Source: Cytidiella melzeri
Taxonomy: Eukaryota; Basidiomycota; Agaricomycetes; Polyporales; Irpicaceae
Length of the DNA stretch: 45,330 nt
Assembly (NCBI GenBank): GCA_022592445.1
Contig: JABYQR010000350.1
Span: 1-45,330, forward strand
Direction: 5' to 3'
In this document: positions 32,577 to 43,168 of the stretch, one piece after another
Numbering within the stretch: position 1 is the stretch's first letter
How the letters are laid out: each line of letters starts with the position of its first letter
Position numbers and translations under genes: made by a program
Notes under the pieces: generated by a model
Databases searched by the model: none
The model's input: only the letters and a program-made list of their open reading frames with translations
Told to the model about the DNA's origin: nothing

Positions 32577-35012
32577 TTAGGGAGGGGTTGAAGAGCATCG
32601 GCTGGTCTGTCCCCGTTTTCCCTTTGTTGGTCCTCTTCTGAGCCTCGTCAGGGAGAGGCCGTCCGCCACTGCTACGTGGTCTGGGTGCCATTTTGGTGAC
32701 AGCTTTGCGTACAGGGACCTGACTGTGGCATAACACTTGTATGGGTTAGGACAACCTTGCATCTCCCGTATCTTTGCGCAGAAGTTGCAGCAGCGTTGTT
32801 TTGGGAAGTGCTGCTGGCTGGCTCCGGTCGTCAGCTCTCCATACTCCACAAATATTTTCAGCTGCGCAACCGTCTTGATGTGGTGGCATGTTCGCAGGCA
32901 CCTGCTTGCCTTTTTGTTGTGGAGGTCCTGTATCTCATTCCCTATTCCAATGTGGAGCCAGATGGGTAGTTTGGTCTTGAGCCTGGGGCCGAGTTTCACC
33001 GCCCCAAAACTGACCCCGGTTTTCTTGGCCAGGTTTATCAGGGCCTTCAGGTAGGTCGGTAGGTTTGAGCTGCTGCTCGCGTTGACATCCCATGTTTGCA
33101 GGAAGTACTGGATTTTTAACTCTTTGTCGTATTTCGGTCCCGTCTGGGTTGCGTTCAGTGCTAGGAGTGCATCAACAGCAAACGCCCACGCTGGTCTTGA
33201 CCTCGTCAGGTCTTGGAATGGTTTTAGCCAGGTGAGGGAGATTGCTTCCGTCCTGGCTTTGAGGTCTAGGAGGGCTACTCCGCCCTCTCTTGCTGGTTGG
33301 TATAGGGTGTCCAATCTCACTGGTGGGGCGGCGCTTCCAGGCCAAAGGAATGTTCGGATTACCTTGATCAGTTCCTCTCTCACGTCCGTTGGCATTCCTT
33401 GTACTTTGGTGAGGTATTGGACCCTGCCTCCGACCTCCATATTAACGATGAGTTTCTGCCCGAAGATGGTCAGACCTGGACAGCTCCATTCTTTTAGTCT
33501 TTGTTTTATTTTCTGCACCACTAGTTGCCAGGGGGCGGCTTCATCTACCCTGTTTCCTACCCAGACTCCTAGGATTCTCGTCATGGCCCCATCTTCCGCA
33601 ATTCTGATTCCTGGAGGTATCACTTCTCCCGTTACACTGAAGGATCTGTTACTGACCACATTCGCACGGAAGGCTGTGGTGCCTATTAGTATTACTTCTG
33701 TTTTCTCCAGGTTAAATTTTGCTTTTGAAGCTTTGCACCATTTGGTCAGTATTTCCTGCATGGTTGAGTACTTATCGTTCTTGGACAGGTATACCGTAGT
33801 GTTGTCCGCAAACAGGGTTGTTATCACTCGATCTACCATCCCAGGTATAGAGTAGCCATTGAGACCCGATGCTCTCAGCATACACGCCAGGGGCTCGATT
33901 GCCATGTTGAAGAGGAGGCACAATAGCGGGTCTCCCTGTCGGACCCCCCTGGTCACCTTGTAGGTGTTACTTCTCACCCCATTTATTATTACGCATGATT
34001 TTGCTGACTCGTACAGTGACCGTATAGTACGTACATATTCCTCTGGGGTTCCCAGACTTGTGAGGGTCTGCCACAGATAGTCGTGGGCTATCTTGTCGTA
34101 GGCCTTTTCCTGGTCTAGGGCGATGATCACCCCGTTTTCTTCTGTGGCCTCGGCGTAGTCCGTCATCACTCGGGCAAGGTTTGTTTGGTCAAATATCAAT
34201 CGTTTTGGGATGAAGCCTGCTTGCGCGGGGTGGACTACTTGGTGTATCCACATTGCCAGCTTCATGGACATGGCCTTGGTGAGTAATTTATAGTCCGTAT
34301 TCAGCAGGGTGATCGGCCGGTAATTTGCAATTTCGCGTTGGTCTTTTTTCTTGTAGATGGGGGCTATCCATCCTTCCGCGAACCTGGAGTCAAGGCAGAC
34401 CCCGTGGGCCTCAATGTCGTTCAAGACGCTATGGAAGATACCTAGTATGTCCACCACTTTCTCCTTCTGCTGTGCCGTTGCATGCTCATCCTTGGCAACT
34501 GTGGCGTACTGCCTGTGGGTCTCCTTCCACAGCTTGTATGGCACTCTGTCCAGGCCTGGTGCCCTGCTGACGTTGCATAGTTTCAGTGCGGCCTCGAGGT
34601 CTTCCCTCGTGAGTTTAGCCCTGAGTGCTGCCCTTGCTTGGTGCTTGAATTGGCGTTCAACAAAGTCCAGGACCGCCCCTATTTCCTGTTGTCGCTCTTG
34701 TGGTGTGGAGTCCGCAATGTCAGCTCGCTGGGCGTTGTTGTGGTATCGCGCTGCCGCCTCCGTGATGAGGTCGGACCTTTCGATATACTGTGGGGGGATT
34801 GTTGGGTCGTAGTCCGGGTGGGCTTCTGGGTGCCCCAATTCCAGAACTTGCATCGACATCATGATATCCCTTGGGGTGGTGGGTTTGTTTGTCCTTACCC
34901 AGTTTTTATTGATTTGTTCTCCGTACACCCAGTTGCTAGCTGCTACCGCCCTTCTGGACGTATTGAAGCGGCGCACTTCTAGCTCCTTTATCTTTGCGAG
35001 GAGGACCACCAC
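32577..35012 (-). pseudogene. LINE ORF2, reverse transcriptase part with FADN instead of FADD
   Basis: About 811 codons. RT motifs in order: APGLDRVPYKLWK, FAEGWIAPIYKKKD, NYRPITLLNTDYKLL, QAGFIPKRLIFDQ, GVIIALDQEKAYDKI (motif A, catalytic Asp present), GVRQGDPLLCLLFNMAIEPL (motif B) and TTLFADNTTVYL (motif C). Motif C should read FADD; the second Asp codon is AAC, so polymerase activity is probably lost. The frame is separated from the endonuclease by an in-frame TGA at 35022-35024 and there is no ATG at its head. At the low end it leaves frame near 32655 and stops at 32577. The downstream frame to RNase H continues at 32485-32736. Confidence 0.9.
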
Positions 35013-35021
35013 TTCGTGCCC

Positions 35022-36434
35022 TCACTCCTCTTCGGATTCGAAGTGGGTGGTATTGAGGGTGCGTTCCCTCTCATGTTTAAGGGCTATAATCCTCCTTGAC
35101 AGTTTCGGTATTTTTTCCTTGGCTAGACTTCTCGCTGTTTTCAGTATGTCCTCCTTGAAGGCCGCGTATAGGGCTTGTGCATTGTTTGTGTCCGTGCGCG
35201 TTTCTGGGCTTGGGATGACCCTCAGTAGGTCTCGTCCCTTTTCCACCACATACCTCCTGAAGTTGTGGTCTGCTCTGACTAACTTTGGGATCACCCATCG
35301 CCCTTCCCCTACAAAGGGGAGGCGTTTGTCTGTCAGTAAGACTGATACCATCATATGGTTGGACGGTATCCCGTCGATCGGATCTGTGGCCCAATTTATT
35401 GCTGTTCTTGCTAAGGTAGGGGCTAGATACATTCTATCTAGTCGTGACATTGCCCTTCCCGATTCCTGGCTAAACGTGTACATCTTCTCCTTTAGGAAGG
35501 TGTCCCTCCATGTGTCCGTCAGGTTGAGATTCATACAGAGGTCCTGGAGGGCGTATCATGGACCGCTCAGGTCCTGTCTCGTTGGTAAGCGATCAATTTT
35601 CTCCTCAACTATATTGAAGTCGTCCACCATCACATCCGGTTGTAGGTTCTCATTCTGTAACCAGTGCTCATCTAGGGCTCTCCAGAAGGCTTTGTTCTCT
35701 CCGTGATCATTGGGTGCGTACACATTCAGGACTCTCATTGTGACGACCTTGTACCATGTGAGCATTATCAAAAGTGCTCTTCCAGGTATTACTTCCTTGA
35801 CGTGCACTTTTTCAGCATCCAGTCTCTCGCGGCTCACTACAAACGCCACTCCCCTGGTTGCACTCGCCCTTTCTGGTGGTCCGGAGTGCAGGATCAGCAG
35901 CCTCTTACCGAAGAGGGAGTGTAGCTTGTTGACGTGGGCTTGGGTCAGGTGAGTCTCTTGCACCGCTATGAGCGCAAGTTTTCTTTCTCTGACTATCTGG
36001 TTTATTTTGTTCCATTTGTCGCTGGCTGCTGACCTGGGAGCCGACGGCCCTCTGCCTTTCATATTGAGGGTAGCGATTTGGATAGTCGCTGCTGTGCGGC
36101 GTTTGTTGGCCTTTTTCTTGCGCGGGTCATTGTTGACTCCCGCCTGGAGGCCTTCTCGTTGGCCCAAGGCCTCAAGAGTCACCCTGGATTGGGCGACCTC
36201 GATGGGGGTTGGTGGTTGGGGTGGGGTGGGAGGGAGGGGAGGAGGGGAGGAGGCATTTCTGCGCCCGTCACCGAACTCTCCGTGACCATCACTGGCAGGG
36301 TTGACGACGGGCAGGGGACCTCTGCCTCTGGTCTCGGGGAGGCTGAGCACCGTGTTGACATCTTGTACCGTGTTGTATTGTAAATTCGTGGGTTGTAAAG
36401 GTTTTGGCGGCCGACCTGAAAAGGTGGTGTCCAC
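35022..36434 (-). pseudogene. LINE ORF2, apurinic-type endonuclease part, broken by a TGA
   Basis: This domain would nick the target DNA. A proline-rich N-terminal region is followed by IQIATLNMKGRG, IAVQETHL (catalytic Glu), TRGVAFVVSRE, VLNVYAPNDHGE and DDFNIVEEKIDRLP (the usual G in GDFN is Asp). An in-frame TGA at 35556-35558 interrupts it just before ALQDLCMNLNL; the same frame continues with SRLDRMYLAPT and SNHMMVSV. The last motif should be SDH: the Asp partner of the catalytic His is Asn (codon AAC). A related frame reaching up to 36574 suggests the true ORF2 start is upstream and that there is another frameshift near 36430. Confidence 0.85.
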
Positions 36435-36932
36435 TTGCCATACGGCCGGTAGGCGAGCGTAAGGACGTTTCTGGTATCCCTCTCATGCTGGTAAGGTGGT
36501 CCTTCTGTTCCAGCTTTTGAGGTATGCCTGCGGGCGTGCCTCCCCCGTTGTTCTATGTTGTTTGTGCGGGCCATAGGGCTTTCCTGTCACCGAGGACAGT
36601 GTCCTCAGCCAGTGTATTTGGGCGTTCCGGCTCACCCCCGCAGCGTGCATTTTAGTGGCTCTTGGTGGATCCGTGGTTCATTCTTGCGAGAGCATGGACC
36701 ATGCTTGGGGCGCTGGGCTGCTGGTTTTCACTTCAAGAGGCTGCTATTTCCTCCCTCTCTCTTGTTTGTGTGATTTTCCTCCGCGGTCTGTTAGCGTATC
36801 ATCTCATCAGACAAGTTACTGGAGCAGGAACGCGATAGCATTGTGTCGTCGTCATATATCAGGAGAGGCCAGCGCGTAGGGCTGTTAGGTACATGGTTCT
36901 AGACTATCGGAGCAGTATGTAGTGCGGTCAGG
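36435..36932 (-). other. LINE spacer between ORF1 and ORF2
   Basis: About 500 bases between the ORF1 stop and the readable ORF2 frame. The lower part probably encodes the ORF2 N terminus in another frame (36179-36574, with an ATG at 36574). Nothing else is seen. Confidence 0.5.
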
Positions 36933-37808
36933 TTAGGGGCTCCCCCTGCCTCCTCGCCTCTTGTCACCTCTACCTCGACCTCCCCCTCCACAGCCCCCGC
37001 GGTTACCCCGGAGCGGCTTGGTGTTGTTGCCGGTATTCCCAGGCTTCACTGACGAGAAGGACGTCGGCAGCAGTTGACTCACTTTGGGCGCTGTCTGTGA
37101 CTTCTTGACGGACAGCTTCAGGTCCGGATTGTATAGCCATCCTTTTTTGGTGAGGATTGGGCAGGACGCTGATGGGTGAAGTTAGAGCCACCCGAGAAGG
37201 CTTTGATGTGCATACCTAGGAAGGAGTCCTTGAAGCTCACTTGCATGGCGTGGTCTCGAAATTCCCGCCATTGGGTGATGTCGTGCATCGGAGGGTCCAT
37301 GAAGATGTGTGCTGCTCGAACTGCGTCTCCGCCGTCCGTTTTCGCCATGACTACCCTGACCCCAAGCGATTGCCTGATTTGCGCTATCGCGCCGTCCGTT
37401 GAGATACTGAGTCACGCTTCAAAACTAAGTACAACCTTAAAGACAACACAACCAACCACGAAGTGGCAATAGAAGTGTAAAGGTGTGGAAGCGCAGAAGT
37501 GTTAAAGTGTGCGAGGTGGTCTTAGAGTCCTAGTTTTACCTGTGCTGTAAAGAGCGACAAGGTTTGTGATATAGGTTTCATGTGAAGGGAGCTAGATGGG
37601 CAAATTACCACGCGTATCGCGGGTAAAAGGCTAGTCGGCGCGGTGAAAGCGAAAGAGTTTGACGCGGCTCCTAGAGAACGCGCGGGAGACGTCGCGACTT
37701 GTAGTAAAACGGCGCGCGGAGAGACGCGGATGGTAAAAGCAGACACAGTATGAATCTCGAACACAAAACGCGGTCGCTGGAGAAGATGAAAGTAGTCGCT
37801 GTAAAACG

Positions 37809-37913
37809 CGGGCGCAGTGAAAGTGAACGCAGTAAACTCGACGCAGTGAAGGGGAAACGCAGACGCAGTAACGCAGTAAAATAACGCAGTTAAGAAGCAA
37901 ACGCAGTATAACG
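37809..37913. repeat. Short tandem cluster of ACGCAGTA-like words
   Basis: About nine copies of CGCAGT(A/G) occur within roughly 105 bases, irregularly spaced, inside the nested element and downstream of its ORF. It may be a structural or regulatory block of the element. Confidence 0.7.
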
Positions 37914-37988
37914 AAACCAAAAGGAACCGTAAGAGAAAGACAAGCTAATGGAGCGCGAGTCGCAGCGTAAGGCTATTTGAGGCCGCGG

Positions 37989-38516
37989 TCAATTTGACTC
38001 GATAGACTGCGCGCGGGGGCGGTAATGTAGAACAACACCTCCCAAGCGGTGATGCGTATTGCAAGCGAATGTGTGGCCAACGACGACGTTGGTAGAGCTT
38101 GTAAGATTGAACTGTACTAGTTCGCACTCGTGGTCCTCGCCTTCAAAGTCTGGTGACAGCCAACAATCTGGATGCGGCGCGCGCGGGCAATCACAGTCGA
38201 GCGGGATGAAAGGTCCTGAACGCAAGGGAATTGGGTGGTCGCTCTGAGTGTTGCAATAGGAGCAGTTATCAAGCGAGTCCGCGACGGAGGCGACGGACGA
38301 CGCTGGCAAGGGTGATTTAGGAGTAGAGCGCTCAGGGGAGACCGTAGGCGCTACTGAGGGTTCTGGCGGCGGCGTGGGCGCGGGGATGATGGGGTAGCGG
38401 CAAAGAACCTCGCGCGGGCACGGGCGGTAAGGGCAGCGACCGTCGGATAAGTGGGGAACTGTGGGACAATAACGGCAAACGCGAGGCGGGTTGTCGTTGG
38501 TAGGCGCAGCAGACAT
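37989..38516 (-). CDS. Cys-rich protein encoded inside the nested element, function unknown
   Basis: 175 codons, ATG at 38516. Two cysteine clusters: CRYCPTVPHLSDGRCPYRPC near the N terminus and CSYCNTQSDHPIPL...DCDC near residue 90-115, followed by HPDCWLSP and DHECEL. A Pro/Ser/Thr-rich linker (PAPTPPPEPSVAP) joins them. The C-x2-C spacing suggests small metal-binding (zinc-type) domains. Codon usage and GC content differ from the surrounding LINE. It lies about 150 bases downstream of the TATA box, the right place for a transcribed product. No known family is recognised. It may be an accessory protein of an LTR or DNA element, or a captured gene fragment. Confidence 0.5.
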   Translation of the reverse strand: MSAAPTNDNPPRVCRYCPTVPHLSDGRCPYRPCPREVLCRYPIIPAPTPPPEPSVAPTVSPERSTPKSPLPASSVASVADSLDNCSYCNTQSDHPIPLRSGPFIPLDCDCPRAPHPDCWLSPDFEGEDHECELVQFNLTSSTNVVVGHTFACNTHHRLGGVVLHYRPRAQSIESN

Positions 38517-38664
38517 AAACGTGGAGAAAGACGCAATGAGACAACGCAGGAGAGGCTACAGCTATTGGTGCGAAGAGACTCCCTCGACGCGAGCGCAAAG
38601 CGTAAAATGAACTCTGAGAACTGGGGTGGGGATTGATTGATTGTCTACGCAGTACAGACAACAC

Positions 38665-38675
38665 CTTTTTATATA
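38665..38675 (-). promoter_or_regulatory. TATA box within the nested element
   Basis: On the minus strand it reads TATATAAAAAG, a strong match, about 150 bases before the ATG of the Cys-rich ORF and about 475 bases from the element's 5' end. It would drive minus-strand transcription. Confidence 0.6.
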
Positions 38676-41283
38676 CCCTAAGGACCCTCTCCTAAACCTT
38701 TCCTTCTATGTCCTAAACCCAAACGCGAGAGCGAGGAAACATGGTGGCAGAATACTTCCGTTCGCGGAGGCAAAATGTCCAGCGAGTCCACGCCCGGCAG
38801 GACACAGCGTTGGTCGACGCGGAGAAGCGGCGCGCGCCCTTGCGCTGAAGGGGCGCCAACCGTTGTGAGCAGGTGATGAAGCGCCGTCCAAGAGTTGCAC
38901 AGCGTGGCGTGATAGGAGTCTTCCTGAAACGGGGTTCGCAAGTCAAGTTTCTTCTATCGTTGGTCCGACCCGCGTCCGAAACACTTGGTGGCTGGCTGGC
39001 CCATGCTCCGATGCAAAGGGGCGTGTCTGCGAGTTAGAGTTCGGTGCGACTTCTCGGCCTCGGATGTTTCCGGCGCGTTGCTGCTCCTTGTCAAGTCCTC
39101 GGATCCTCGGCGAACTCCTCGTGACCTCGGTGAACTCCTCGTGCCCGTGACACTGGGAAAGTGGAGGTATTTGCCGCTCAGGATGACGTGGGCCGCGCAA
39201 ATGGCGGGCTGCTGCCAGGTCTCCGCGCCTAGCCAATTTCCGGGCGTATCACCGTCATGAGCTGGCTTCCGAGGTCCTGGGATTCGATGATCCTCCTCAG
39301 AGCAATGTTGAGGTTTCCCCCGTCGAAGGCCCTGTTGACTAGTGCATGGATTTGATCAGCCGTCGCATCCTCGAATCCGTCGATGCTTCCTATAAGTGAG
39401 TTGGAAACTGGGAAGTTGGGAGAGAAGAAGAGTGTTCCCTCCTTTGTTGAGGTACATCCTCCAAAACCAGTGGTATGGTCAAAGTATGCCTTGTCAACGT
39501 TGTACACGAGGAAATTGTGAGGGGGGTGTCTGTTTCCCGAGAAGGGTTGTGTCGCGGCCGGAGCTGTGATGCGGATGTGCGGTGGAGTCCCAATTGTCCT
39601 CTTGAGGAGGGAGAGGATCTCTTCCCTTCTTGCCTGCTCTGTAGCTGCCGTGGGACAGCCCCTCCCTGTCAGCCTGACCAGGAAGGAGTGGCCTGTCATC
39701 AGCGGCCAGTCTTCCATCTGGTCGTTGTCTAGGTTGTCGTATGCGAAGCAGGGGTCATCCCCCCTGGGGAGTTCAAAGTCATCAGCGGGATACAAGAACT
39801 TGAGCTCTTCTATCTTTGTGGTAAGAGGCTCGTGGGCTGTCAGTGCCTGTGTGATTATCTGCGGCTGCTCGTTGTCTGTAGCAATTGGTACACTGGTCAG
39901 GCGGTCGTCATCGTCAGCCCTCGGAGTTTCGTCCCCCCCCTGCTGCTGCCATTCGAGTTGCTGTGGTTCGAGCGATGGACGCTCGCGATTCAGTGTTCCT
40001 ACGCAACTCTGAGATTGATCGGTAGGGGATGGAGGATGTCGTAGGGGTATCCCACGGAGATATGTTCGGATGTGCCGATCCCTGGCTCGTGTTGGCCTGG
40101 AGGGCAGCTGATGCGAGTGGGAGTGTGACTGGCTGAGGGATGATGATGGTTAGTGGCAGCAAGCTTTCTGTAGGGGCGTAAGGCGGTGTTTTGATGAGAG
40201 GAGAATGGCCCGGCACCGTGCGGAGTGCGTCAAGGTGGGAAGAGGGGTACAACGCTTCGCTAAGTGTTGGTGCATCGTCCAGAATGCAGCTAATGTCTAT
40301 CCTGTCTAGGTTGTTGACCTCCTTCCACTCGGCGTCCTCCTCCATGTGCTCGTCTCTCCCTTCGTGCAGTCCGCTCAACTTGCGTCTTTGGCGTCCCTGT
40401 TGCCTGTGGCTTGCCAGGGGGGAGTCTCTACCGCCGTACGGTGCTCCTCCCCGGCGTATTTTGGGCGTGGGCGTGTCTGGCCTGTTGTTGTGGCCCTCGT
40501 TTGTTGGCTCTGTGTCTCGTACAGCACAGATCTGGAGGGCGCGTGAGTGTCTCTGGCAGGCTGGCTGCATGCGTATGTCATGCTCACCTTCCCCTTGTGC
40601 GGTGCCTTACGTTGCTTGGGGGGTCTAGCAGCTTGTCGGCGGCAGGTGCCTGTACTGCCTCCCTGTACAGGAGCGGGGGTGTCAGATACGCAACTGGGTG
40701 GCAATGCTGGGAGTGAGTGCATTCTTACCTCCGCTTTGTCTGCTCCTTCCAGCAAGGAGTGGGGGAGTTGGCCAAGCACCTCGTACCTGTTCTCCAAGGC
40801 CGAGATGCCGATCTCCGTTTCCCCCAGGGCCTCGTCGCTCCCTCAAATGCACCCCGACCGCCTATGTTTGGTCCCATGCGCGACGGGACTGAAGAAGCTC
40901 TTGTCAAGGCTCGGATCAGGGGTTTTGGTCTCCCTATCCTCCTCTCCGTCGTTCGTCACAGGTTTCAGAGCATGGTGATTCTCGAGGGGCTGAGGAGGCT
41001 TATGCGTGGCATTGGAGAGAGGGGTGGGAATGGTCGCTCCTGCCTGAGCTCTCGCTTTGGCAGTTGCTTCCTCCTCTGCTTTTCTTGCCTCTGCTAGCGC
41101 CTTACGCTCCTTCTGAGTCGTGATGCGAGTTAACTTCTCTTCAGCTGCACACTTTGCCGCCGCATCAGGGGTGGGGAAGTTGATGCTGTTGAGGAGGCGA
41201 GGGGATAGAGGAGGAGGAGGAGTTGTGTTCCACGCTCTCAGCGCTGTGATGGCTTCTGGAGTGGCTGGTGTCTGCTGGGACAT

Positions 41284-41714
41284 AGTCGTTGCTTGTTTTA
41301 CGGTTGTATGCTGAGGTGAGCTTTCTGCTTTGTGATTGGTGAGGGTAGGGGTGCGCTCGACTCTGGTTTTATAGGTGTACTTCTCCCTACCTTCTGGCTC
41401 TCCCTCTTGGGCTATCTACTGGGTGCCTTGCGACGTACCGTCTGCTCCCCTGTTGACTTCGCGTTAGGCCAGGGTGGTCACTCATCTTTGGTGGCAATTG
41501 TCTGGGTTCTCCCTTGGTGATCCCAGGGTTAGGCTACTGTGCCTCGTCGGTCCCTTTAGGTTGCATTAGTTGTTGGCAGGGGTGGTGGGATACAGGGCTG
41601 TGGTTTGTTCCACTCTATAGGTTCTGCTTGTACCTCTTCTCGTAAGTTGTCTCTTTCTCTTGCGAGCAGGGTCATATTATTCAGCGTTATATACATTACA
41701 GGGGCGTAAATAGG
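41284..41714 (-). other. LINE spacer upstream of ORF1
   Basis: About 430 bases, probably untranslated leader between an upstream ORF remnant and ORF1. No motif or repeat was recognised. Confidence 0.4.
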
Positions 41715-42774
41715 TCAGAGTTTGTTTGCACAAAGATGGGCATCGCGGAGTCGTGGTGGAGTCGTGGTTGCCTGGGTAGTCACAGATTTAGGTATGCTCT
41801 GATCCCACACCTCCCTTTCCTCTGTTACTCGGACCACGTGTGGGTCGAGACGTCCTCCACATCCCTCTCCTCCAGCCTCATTGTGCCTTCTGCGGAGAGG
41901 TTGATGTCGCCGCACCTTAGTCGAAAGAGTTTGTAGATTTTGTGCTTGATACGGGACGTCGTGGAGGTGGGCGAGAAGTCTGTTCTTTCGACGATGATAA
42001 AGGCCTGTTTCCCACCTTTCTTGGGCTTTGCGGAGAGGACAACTCTGCTGTTGCGCAATCCCGCCAGCCCCGTGATTCTGTACTTGTGGTACCGGTTATC
42101 TGGGGACCGGAGGGTGCATGTTGTCCCAAGAGAGAGCTTTCTCGGCGGGCTGCTGTGGACCGACCATGTTGGGAGGCCATAGAGATGAGTGAGAAAGATG
42201 TCCACGTGTGCAGGGAGTGCATGCTTGAGGAAGGTCTGGAGCTTTGCGAACGTTGCCCTCAGCCCAGCTTGGCATTTGACCGGCTTTTTTAATCCGTTGG
42301 TCGTTTTGGTCTTGTGGGGGCTCAGTGGATGTCATGCCTCGGCTTGGGGTGATTACTCACATAGCTGTCGTTGTTGTTCTCCCACCCTTCCTTATTATTC
42401 CCCTTCACCTCTATGTCCCCACTCAGTCGCTCCTGGCTTACTGATACTATTAGTGACAATATCATGGGGGGGAGGCGGTGGGAGTTGCATGAGCCCAGCA
42501 CGCTTTCGTCGAACTCTGGTGCCCTTTCGCACTCCTCAATTGTGGAGGGAAGGTTACAGGAGATTTCGTGGGAGGTACTGTGGGTGGTAAGCTCTCTGTC
42601 GCTGTCCTGTGGTGAGGTGTCAGCTGAGGTCTTCATATCTCCAGGCATTTCGTTGTTAAGCCCACAGGTACATACCATCGCTGGTGGGGGCATTTGGGGG
42701 TCAAGGGGAGTTGTTGAAGTGCCTGCAGAGGGCGTGTTCTGCTTGGTGAGTGAATTATATCGTCTTCCAGGCAT
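41715..42774 (-). pseudogene. Decayed ORF upstream of LINE ORF1, unknown product
   Basis: The minus strand has an ATG at 42774 (PGRRYNSLTKQNTPSAG) with a frame to 42322 that is rich in Ser, Pro and Glu. Another frame takes over with KKPVKCQAGLRATFAKLQTF, then DIFLTHLYGLPTWSVHSS, LGTTCTLRSPDNRYHKYRI, SAKPKKGGKQAFIIVERTD and HKIYKLFRLRCGDINLSAEG, closing at 41715. The junction near 42320 needs a frameshift. The second half reads like a folded, basic protein but I recognise no family. Same strand, similar composition and short distance to ORF1 suggest an extra 5' ORF of the LINE, but an independent gene or a fragment of another transposon cannot be excluded. Confidence 0.45.
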
Positions 42775-43168
42775 CTTTTGGGATGAGAGCAGGCATATGT
42801 TATGGCATGTTATGATATGTACTTGACGTCACTTGAGTGGTCGGCTCAGGCTTGTTAGTGTCCTTTTCTGTTAGGCGGCAGTATGGCTATGCATATGTCA
42901 TTTTTGGGTCAGGGCCAGGATTGGGGTTGCGTTGGTGATTGTGCTATTAGGTTTTCTATGCTTATTGGGTTTTAGCGGAGTGACGGGTTGTCCCTCGGTT
43001 CCCTATCCTAGGAGTCTCTGCTTTGGGTGTTTTCCGGGGGGCACTCGGAGTTCTCGGCGGTGTGTCGTTTGTGCCCGCGTCCAGTCTTAGCGCCTTGACA
43101 CGGAGACAAGGCTCGACGTGACAGACAGGGACACGAAGTGGATATCGACGAGGAGGTGGTGGCAGGCG
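42775..43168. other. Junction between LINE and Gypsy element
   Basis: About 400 bases with no open frame of interest and no repeat that I can align to either element. The true LINE 5' end probably lies here or just below. Confidence 0.35.

Larger units (their letters stand above)
37411..39151 (-). mobile_element. 1,741-bp element nested in LINE ORF1 (solo LTR or non-autonomous element)
   Basis: The plus strand reads ACTGA then GTCACG at the left (37406-37416) and CGTGAC then ACTGG at the right (39146-39156). These are 6-bp inverted ends and a 5-bp target duplication with one transition. Conceptually removing the element plus one target copy restores an open ORF1 frame across the junction, which supports the boundaries. 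Read on the minus strand it looks like an LTR: about 475 bases of upstream sequence, a TATA box (38665-38675), then a transcribed part with a 175-codon ORF and a tract of ACGCAGTA-like words. No internal direct repeats marking two LTRs and no integrase or transposase were found. Alternatives are a solo LTR of unusual length or a DNA element making 5-bp duplications. Confidence 0.8.
36933..41283 (-). pseudogene. LINE ORF1 (gag-like), split by an insertion and several mutations
   Basis: ORF1 proteins of Tad1 elements bind element RNA. Reading starts with ATG at 41283 (SQQTPATPEAITALRAWN), followed by an Ala/Lys/Glu-rich probable coiled coil (EARKAEEEATAKARAQA). An in-frame TGA at 40843 separates this from LGETEIGISALENRYEVL, which continues the frame. 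A frameshift in about 40400-40570 leads to DAPTLSEALYPSSHLDALR; another leads to HNFLVYNVDKAYFDHTTGFG (39229-39795). A shift near 39230 leads to AETWQQPAICAAHVILSG, where the 1,741-bp element interrupts. Beyond it come STDGAIAQIRQSLGVRVV, HIFMDPPMHDITQWREFRD, MQVSFKDSFLG, a partial zinc-knuckle CPILTKKGWLY and a Gly/Arg-rich end closing at 36933. Without the insert the region is about 2.6 kb. Confidence 0.8.
30955..42780 (-). mobile_element. Tad1-like non-LTR retrotransposon (LINE), inactive
   Basis: On the minus strand, 5' to 3', there is a gag-like ORF1, then ORF2 with AP-type endonuclease, reverse transcriptase and RNase H, then a poly(A) tract. This order and the RNase H after RT are those of the fungal Tad1 clade. 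The 3' end is fixed by the tail at 30955; the 5' end is not, and I place it provisionally near 42780 to include an upstream ORF. Stops, frameshifts and a 1,741-bp insertion show it cannot move on its own. Target-site duplications were not found because the 5' end is unclear. Confidence 0.85.

Noticed and set aside
31091..34982. Long plus-strand ORFs opposite the LINE
   Set aside because: Antisense of RT and RNase H domains; no motif of their own.
38678..39260. Several 60-97-codon ORFs in the upstream part of the nested element
   Set aside because: GC-rich chance frames on both strands across the boundary; they cross the element end, which real genes should not.
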